DNA from: Chelonoidis abingdonii
Taxonomy: Eukaryota > Chordata > Testudines > Testudinidae
NCBI RefSeq assembly: GCF_003597395.2
Contig: NC_133770.1
Location: 77,888,892-77,952,891, forward strand
Reading direction: 5' to 3'
DNA: 64,000 nucleotides
Shown here piece after piece: positions 56,395-64,000 of the stretch. The stretch's first letter is position 1; each line of letters begins with the position of its first letter. The position numbers were made by a program, and so were the translations under genes. A model generated the notes under the pieces. It ran no database searches and was not told the origin of the DNA. It was given only the letters and a program-made list of their open reading frames with translations.

Positions 56395-56598
56395 TAGGAA
56401 GGGACGGATCTTTCCCCAGAGTTTATAGGCTAAGTAGACAAGACAGACAAAGGACGGGATCAGAGTGGTAGTATCCCCATTTTTATAGATGTGGAACAAC
56501 CCAAGGTCATACAGGGAGTTTATGGCAGATCGGGGAAATGAACACTGGTCTCCTGAGTCCTTGAATAGTCCTTTAACCCTAAGACCCTCTTTCCTCTC
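56395..56598 (-). repeat. MIR/L2-type repeat, reverse
   Basis: AGTAGACAAGACAGACAAAGG, then CCCCATTTTTATAGATG, CAAGGTCATACAGGG and GAACACTGGTCTCCTGAGTC (given in parts). This is the reversed MIR core with tail. Confidence 0.7.
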
Positions 56599-58723
56599 AG
56601 AATATTTTTGTTTGGTTTTTTTTGTTAAGCTGTAGCTTTAAAATATTTGCATAGGTTCTACTTTGTAAAGAAAGGGTCAGATTCTGCTCTTATTTATACC
56701 TGTACAACCTCAATGGGAACTGCAAAAAAAATCAATTGTTTAGGTGCTTAGTTTGAAAATGCTGTCTGCAGAGCCTTTTGTTATAGCATATTGAAACAAT
56801 TCAGGAGTCCATGAATTTAGATGACTTTCCTAGTCTCCTTCCTTCATGAAATGTCACAAATTCCTATAGTAAAAGAATGTGGCACTTCAGTGTGCATGTA
56901 GCTGACTGTGCACTGTAACCTTTGAATGTCCTAGGCATGCAGCCTTTGTAAACCACTGCAGCTGGCACCGGACAAAAAGAGTGTTTGATAGGTTATTCTA
57001 ATTCCACTCTTGACACTGAGTGCCCTTCACAGTAGCTATTAGTGAAATGAGCAGAAGAGGTGGTGAAGTGACCCTTCACATTCTCTTTTACGGGGATGCA
57101 TTCTTTCTTAAAATGTAGGAAGCAGCACCTTGAAGTCGCCCTCATAAATGAGAGAGTACACACTCCTGAGGTGAATTTATAGAGCCTTTCTGACAACAAC
57201 TGCCCTCTCATTAGTGTCACTTCTGCTGAAACTCTTCTCAGAATTGGAAGTGTCTTCTATCGGGGTAGTACAATAAATCTGGTGACTTAGCAAACGTTAA
57301 CTGTAAATATATTTTTAGTAGAAAAAAATCACATGTTCCTCTGGGCTGAAGGGTAGATTTTTATTCAAGAAATTTAATTGTGATGGAGTGGGCTAATAAA
57401 TGTTTCCACGCCATACTGCATGGTACCATTAATTACAGATATGGTTAACAGAGCGCACCTCTCTGCTGTGTTAACAAATGGAGGAGCAGTGAAGGCAATG
57501 CTGTAGAAGTGGGTGCTCCTCACATAAGTCTCTTCCTTGCATGTATTTAAAATGGATGATCTGGGACAAAGTTTGATTTTAAAACTGATTGCCAAAGGCA
57601 GCAAGGAAAAGAGAGTCTCATATCCTTAACTTAATACCTATGGGCCTGGCATAAACACCTAGATAGATGGAAGGCAACTTTTTTTCTAATATCCTGACTA
57701 AGATTTTATTAATGGTAAGAAACTAGCTGTAAATAATAGAATTCCCTTTTGGAATATTTGTTTTACAATGAGTATATTTGTTAGTAAATAATGTAGTTAA
57801 TATTAACAAGATTCTAGTTTGATTATTTTGTACCTATATCTCTTTCATGTATCAGCTATGTCTGGAGAAGTGCTTTGGCTGCACCATAGTCTGATCTTTA
57901 AGTGCCGCAGTTATGGGGAGAGTTCTCGCTTTGTCTTGCACAGAATTAATGGAAGCTCTCTTTACAGAATGAATGGAGAATTTAGATCCTTTAGCAATTG
58001 GTTTCCATCATCTAATCAGTTTACCTCATTATACATTTTGCTACATGTTGTGTATATAGGATATGGTCATGTGGAAAAACCTATTTCCACCTATTAAGGT
58101 CAGTGCACAAATTCATGTGCATAGTAGTCACTTATCCTTATTCTACAGCCTATAAATATGCCACAAGATACAAAAGAAAAACGGAGAACACCTTGTTGGG
58201 ATGTCATCCTTAGAGAGAGGAGCCAAGGTGGTGTCTGTTTCTGAAACGTCTGCTGTTGCTTCAGCTGCTAATCCAAATTCTGTTTCTGCTTTGCTACTGC
58301 TTCTGCTACTCTGGGAGATGCTGCTACTTCCAGCTTCTTTACTTCTGGCCATTCCATGCTGTCTTGGGACAATTCAGGGACACTTACCAACTTCTCTGTA
58401 GGCAAAAAAGGAAGAAAAGCAGTTCCCTGGCTCCATGAAGTAGAACTGCATGAATAGAAGTTAACAGCAGTCTCTTATGTCAATCTTCAGCACTTAAGAA
58501 AGAAGATACTGTTATAGAGCAGATTTCCATTAACTTTCTTGGCTACTTATAAATGAGATGTGGAGGGACCCTCCAAAGACCTCCACAGGCTTAAGAGGAA
58601 GATGGTAACGCAACCATGTTCCATACATAAGTGGCCAAATGCTCTCTCTCTCTCACACACATTTGTCTTGGTAAAGTCATGTGATCCAACATAACATTCA
58701 GAAAAGGAATGACATTGAAAGGC
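56599..58723. other. Unassigned stretch
   Basis: A serine-rich 69-codon minus-strand frame at 58143-58352 and a CTG/CTC-rich tract at 58250-58340 stand out. Neither is supported as a gene. Confidence 0.3.
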
Positions 58724-58915
58724 ATGATCTGGTAGTTAGATTAGGGGACCAGGAGTCAAGATATAGGTTCTATTTACCACTCTGCCACTGATTAGCTGCA
58801 TGACCTTAAAGGACTAGTTCACTCCCACAGTTTCTGTTTCCCTAAATGGAAAATGGACATAATGATACCTACTGTGGCAAAGAGCTCGGCAGATAAAAGG
58901 TGCTACTGGCAGTGA
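58724..58915 (+). repeat. MIR SINE
   Basis: GGACCAGGAGTCAAGAT, CCACTCTGCCACTGATTAGC, CTGCATGACCTTAAA, AAATGGACATAATGATACC and a diverged tail. Plus orientation. Confidence 0.75.
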
Positions 58916-61900
58916 TGAGTGTTGTTTAGGGTAAATGTCATCTTTTCTATTCACATTGTAGATCCCTCATTATATATTCAACACTCATTCTGTGTTTGGG
59001 ACTTCATTTAAAATAGTTGGAAGTTCTGCACAAAAAGCCTTGCAAATGAGATCTCTACTGCAGATGACAGATCAAAGAATCTTAGAAATTAAAGGTGGTA
59101 AAGACTTCTTAATGTACTGTATCCAGCCCAACTCCCTTCCACTGAAGGATTTTCATCTGTAAAATAACTTCTAATGAGTTGCCTGGATTAGTGTCATTGC
59201 TGTTCATTGTGCTAGAGGCTGCCCTCAGCCTTCCAGCACCCCACTTTTCCCCAAACTGGCTAACACTGCCACTTTTAGCCCTTGTTCCTTCTGTTGATAG
59301 TCTTCAGACCACATGGCAATGTTTATATCTAATCCAATTTGAATTACTGTTTTAAGATTTTGCCATGCCTTGCTAAAATGAAAAAATATTATTTTTACTA
59401 AGTTCTTGTCATCCATCTCTTAAAAAAAACTAGTAAATATAATTATTTTCCTGTCATACTTGTTCTTAACAAACCCAGTTGCTTAGTGTTAATGGTTCCA
59501 TTCTCCTTCAGGTGTCAGGGATTCCCTCCTTCTCCTTTAATACTCTCCATTATTTTGCTGAGAAGTGACAGACTTCCCAATGTTTAAAAAATGGTTATTT
59601 ACTTTTCTCCATACCTTTGGCTGTTTTTCCATTTTTCCAAAACTTCAAATACACAGGTCAATTTTGCAAAGCCCTTGAACATGTACTTAAATTCCATTGA
59701 CTTCAGTGGTCTTAAAGTTAAGTATATGATTTAAGGTCTTCACTGAGTTCAGGCCACATTCATCAATGGTTTGGTAGGTTAATGAGCTAAATCCTTTAAT
59801 ACCATAAAATGCATGTCACCTAGACTTGTATGCAGTTTGGATCATACAGGAGACTCTCTTGTCTTTAGTTTTAGGTTTTTGGGTAAACCTTATTGGAATA
59901 ATGTATAATTAACTACTATTTCCTTCTGGGATTTTTCAGAATGTGTTTATTGTGAAATCCAGTCTTGGATTCTTAAAACTTCATCAGCCTTGCAAGAAAT
60001 GTCCTGAATTCCATTGAGCAACATTGATCCTGCGGAACACTTTCCCTTAATACAAAATAGGTGGAATTTTAAGGCTCAGTTGAACAGACTACTTATATCA
60101 TGTAGTCTTTTTATATTAAGAATATTGTGATGCTTTGTCATTCTGGTTAGATTTGAGTTGAACCACTGTTCCTTAAACCATGAAATCAATGGGACCAGAG
60201 TTTTGCTTTATGATCTGTGACACAGCCTCCCTTCAGTATCATGCTACTCTGCCTGAACTTCAATAGGAGTTTTTACTTAAGACTCAGAATTTAGTGCATT
60301 GACTTTAATAACTATATTGCTCAAACAGGAAGTGCTGAATTCTATAGCTATGATTGTTTTGTACCTTTTGTGGTGAAAAATTAATGCTATTGAAGCATCT
60401 GTGTAAAAATCATGTTGTGGCAGTTTGTTTTACTTACCTTAAGTGGCTCTTTCTGGGATTTGTCTTTATTTTGGTGGTGAGATTCATCCATTTTAATGAT
60501 TTTGTGGTCTTTTACATTAGAAGAACAGATTGTCTTGGAAAAAATGAATTTGCCAGTATTTTGTATTGGAAAGTGATTTTTCCATCTGACCGCTCGTATT
60601 CCAGTACTGATGATAATTGCAGCCATTAAGTGAAAGGCTGCTGTGTTATCAGCTCCTACTTTCCTACTAGTTTATTGTCACTGACCAGAATATTTTTACT
60701 TTCCAATTATCTATTTATTTCTTTTTGCTTTTTGGGGTAAGAAAAATAAAATTAAATCTACCAGTGTTCTCTTGTAATAGACTGAAAAAAGCTCTTATTG
60801 TCAAAATTAGCTTGTATGTTGCCATTCAGTCAACCATGTCTTCCTCATAAATTAATATGCTTTCATAAACAAATAAGGTCCCTTCCTGCCCTCTGCATTG
60901 TCTGCAAAGATCGCAGTTTCTGCCTCGGGAAAAGAGAAAAGACTGTGTTCAGGAAACCCAATCTGAAAAAAAATGTTTTAAAATGTTACATTTTCCAGCT
61001 TTGCATATTGTAGTTCAGACAAAGTGTGTGAAAGAAAGGGAACTGTAAGAATGTTAATATGGCTCTGATTGCTGAAACATATGGAGCCAATCATTGGCAC
61101 TGCCATAACACAACTGGGACTGGAAATTAGCATTTGTGTCAGACAAATATGGGGCATTTCTTTGTGCGTTATGAAAGAATTGTGCTTTCTCTCTTTCTCT
61201 TTTTTTTTTTTTAGAAATATTTTTTTCCCCAGCAACCAAACCTTTCCTCAAGATTGGGAAGGAAGCTTATCTTCAGTATTGCTGTCTTGACTCTGTTTCC
61301 CTGTCTTTAAAATAAAAAACAGGAAGAAAGATTTTAGCCAATGTCTTGTTTGCAAACAGTGAAAAATGTAAGGGTCACTCATTTACTCTGCAGGACCTAG
61401 AATTTAATAATCTTTCATTGACTCTAGTTTTGCATGTATTCAGAGGAGGTTTTCACTAAAATATAAGTGAAAAGGTGCTTTTATCTGAGAGATACCCTGT
61501 AAGGTTGCATTTTCTTATTATATTTGGGGCTATGATTTTTTTTCTATAGTCTTGGCTGTGTATTTCTGGTGGATGATGACTAAATTATCCCCAATTTTTA
61601 ACTGATAGTTCATTGCCTTGCAGCTCATGAAAATAACACAGTAATTCTTAAAAATAAATAAATAAAGCATTAGAGAAGTGGTGCTACATTTTAAGTTATT
61701 TGAATGAGTTGAAATCCTTTCTGCATTACTTGTTTTGGTTTTTCCTTCCTTCCCTGTACTCAAGCTGAAAACTGTTCTTAATGGAGATACTTATTTTTCA
61801 CTAACATTCTGTGTTTTTTCACAGTTTTGTCTTCTGTCACAAATTTGTAAATAACTATTTAAAAACAAGCTTTTAGAGATTTGCTTTACTTCATTTTAGC

Positions 61901-63018
61901 CTTGATCTCGCAACAATTACATGTTTGAGTAAATTAATGTTTGCACAATGGCTTGCATGCCCAGTTATTTGGAAGTTTTTGCAGGATCATAGCCATAGTT
62001 TGCAAAAGTCTTGTGAAGCATATGTGAAAATGAAATCTTTCCTTCTTCATTTGTCTTTATTTAGCAACATTTTCCCTCTGAGTTTCTAATAGAACCAGTT
62101 CAACATAACTATTTTTTGTTTATCAGTCATCAGTATCTTGGATGTCAGCAGTTCTGTCTAGTGTTTATTAACTTCTTTGTGTAAAGTGACAGGAGAGTGT
62201 TCATACATAGATTTGTTTTCTTTATTTTTTAGTGTCACACACAAATTTTAACCACTATCTGTGGTGATGGTGGGGAATTTCCATTTCTTGGCAATTTGAA
62301 GTATTTATTTTCTTTAGATTTAAAATAGATAAAGAATCCATATACAGGCTTTTAATACCCTGCAAATTATTTAAAATCAAACAAGAACAGAATATACAAT
62401 GCAATCAGCTCAACTCTTCTACCAAATAACATTACATAATGAAATAGCATCATGCCCATATGTCAGCCTGTACCTCAATCTCCCTACCTCTTTCAAAAGG
62501 CAGGTGCAATGTGCCTTAAAAGTCTGCAAATCCATGCTGTTACAGAAGGGCATTCCATTCTGTTGGGGCTCTTACAAAGAGTGTCCTTCCACTTCCCCCT
62601 CTTATATCAAGGCAATCAAGAATCAGAACCTTTGACTGCAACTGTGGCATTGTATCGCATATTTAACGGACATTCAGAATTGGGAGAGCATAACGACTTC
62701 AAGTCTATCATGTTTTTAGCTTAAACTCTGCCCCTTTTTGGGGTGGTTACAGAAGTGATTAAGCACCCTGATTTAAAAAAAAAACAGACGGTCATGGCAC
62801 CAAATGCCATGATATCACAGTTGCAAGATGTAGGGTTTTGAACCACAGAGCGGCGCTTGTTTGTTTATAAGGGTTAGTTGGAGGATGACATTGGGGGGGC
62901 ACTGAACATGAGCGATGACTCTCTGGGTCTAATTTTCGTCTAGCTTCTGGAAATATCTCAGTTGAATTCAGTGGAATTACTTCAGTTTTAAACCAGTGTG
63001 AAAAGAAAATAAACCTTG
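58916..63018. other. Unassigned AT-rich stretch
   Basis: T-runs at 61200-61213 and scattered short frames. No exon or repeat family recognised. Confidence 0.35.
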
Positions 63019-63205
63019 GGATCTCTTCATCAGTAGATCTCAAAGCACTTTAGAAAGAGGGTCAGTATCATTATCCCCATTTAACAGATGGGGAAACTGA
63101 GGCACAAAGGTGAAGTGATTTGCTCATGATCACCCAGCAGGCCAGTGGCAGAGCCAGGAATAGAGTTCTAGTCCAGTGCTCTGTCCACAAGACCACACTG
63201 TTCTC
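63019..63205 (-). repeat. MIR SINE, reverse
   Basis: ATCTCAAAGCACTTTAGAAAG, CCCCATTTAACAGATGGGG, AACTGAGGCACAAAGG, GCCAGTGGCAGAGCCAGGAAT and CCAGTGCTCTGTCCAC (in parts) form a well-preserved MIR in reverse. Confidence 0.85.
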
Positions 63206-64000
63206 CTGTAGGGTATTGGAATGCACTAAAGAGCTCCCCAAAGGGATACCTCAGAAGGGCCTCTGTCTGTTGGGAACAGAATTCATGGTCCATCATGCCA
63301 AAAATCAACCCAGTTTCCATTCAATGGACCCTTTAAAACATTGTGGCTCCACCTTGGGGTCCACCTTTCTTCTCCAGTTGCAGCATTGCACTGTTTACTC
63401 TAGTAACTCCTGCAGGTCTTGTGTGATGGGTGGGCAGAATCATGTGGAGAGACCAGAATCCATGGAAGACTTCTCCAGCAATTGTGGCATTAACCCTTTA
63501 AAGTTCATTTCTACACCAAACCTGGTGGTTCTGAAGACTACTTGGCTGTTGCATTGCTGCCACGCACAAGAGGAAGTCACTCCCATGCCCACATAGTGCC
63601 ATGCAGCAATGAGTCAGGATTTGAAGAGGAAAAATAACATTATTTAAACCTTGAACATTTTTGCTTAAATATTACATCATAAATTGATGTTGCTGACAGA
63701 TCAAACCAATATTAAATATGAGAGGCAGGGTAATATCCTGACTCTGATACTACAACCTCCATGCTACAATTAGAAGCATTTAAGTTAGTGAGGGGAAATT
63801 TAACAACTTCATTATGCAAATTATTCTATTCCCATGTAGTAACAAAAGAAAGTCAGAAGTGCTGTATTCTTAAACATGTCTTTGCATTTTATAGTATATT
63901 AGCATAAATTAAGGCTTTTTTTGTTATTTGAAGAATCTTTTCGTGCTGCAGAGAGATTTAGTTGTGACTAATTATCGTTTAAGACTATTTTTCTGTCTTT
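63206..64000. other. Unassigned stretch to window end
   Basis: The 158-codon plus-strand frame at 63120-63596 begins inside the MIR and has no recognisable domain. It is judged to be chance. Confidence 0.35.

Noticed and set aside
57819..58097. 92-codon hydrophobic plus-strand frame
   Set aside because: AT-rich codons and no signal or domain. The length is within chance for 64 kb.
60354..60629. 91-codon frame with cysteines and a hydrophobic stretch
   Set aside because: CTFCGEKL looks finger-like, but there is no second pair of ligands and no homology recognised.
63120..63596. 158-codon plus-strand frame, the longest near the right edge
   Set aside because: Starts inside a reversed MIR SINE and shows no domain or conserved pattern.

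Overview
The window reads as non-coding nuclear DNA of a vertebrate. The best guess is a turtle (chelonian). This is inferred from minus-strand CR1 LINE 3' ends of the sauropsid type, MIR and L2 relics, Penelope-like elements, a Myb/SANT transposon of the kind frequent in turtle assemblies, and a Gmr1-type Ty3/gypsy element. I found no host exon, tRNA, rRNA, CRISPR array or bacterial gene that I can support. The window is either intergenic or inside a very large intron.

Layout, left to right. 1-1757: end of a Harbinger-like transposon with a Myb/SANT remnant. 2861-3719: solo LTR with a 5-bp target duplication. 4.6-7.6 kb: CR1, L2 and DIRS fragments, plus a short Penelope-like insert carrying a decayed hammerhead ribozyme. 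8840-12553: a CR1 pseudogene split by a solo LTR (9680-11114) that is itself split by another solo LTR (10086-11050). 19374-20052: a TA-flanked DNA transposon. 20522-27246: a full-length, decayed Ty3/gypsy element with both LTRs. Its pol order is protease, integrase, reverse transcriptase, RNase H, and its gag resembles the SCAN domain. 29.7-31.1 kb: plus-strand CR1 and a mariner-type MITE. 32191-37351: a complete-ended hAT transposon with a perfect 8-bp duplication, holding a nested hAT MITE and a nested solo LTR. 40189-40897: another solo LTR of the same family, containing a 359-bp assembly gap. 49.9-52.8 kb: an island with an LTR-like block, a Penelope-like 3' end with a hammerhead core, a hAT scrap, a LINE reverse transcriptase split into two opposite orientations, and a hAT MITE with a perfect 8-bp duplication. 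52.8-64 kb: mostly unrecognised DNA with four MIR/L2 relics.

Nothing here acts as an operon. The window records successive insertions whose order can be read from nested target-site duplications. The most notable element is the Gmr1-like retrotransposon. Its integrase lies before its reverse transcriptase, and its capsid is of the group from which the vertebrate SCAN domain is thought to derive. It is dead: two apparent frameshifts in gag, eight in-frame stops in pol, and a lost catalytic aspartate.
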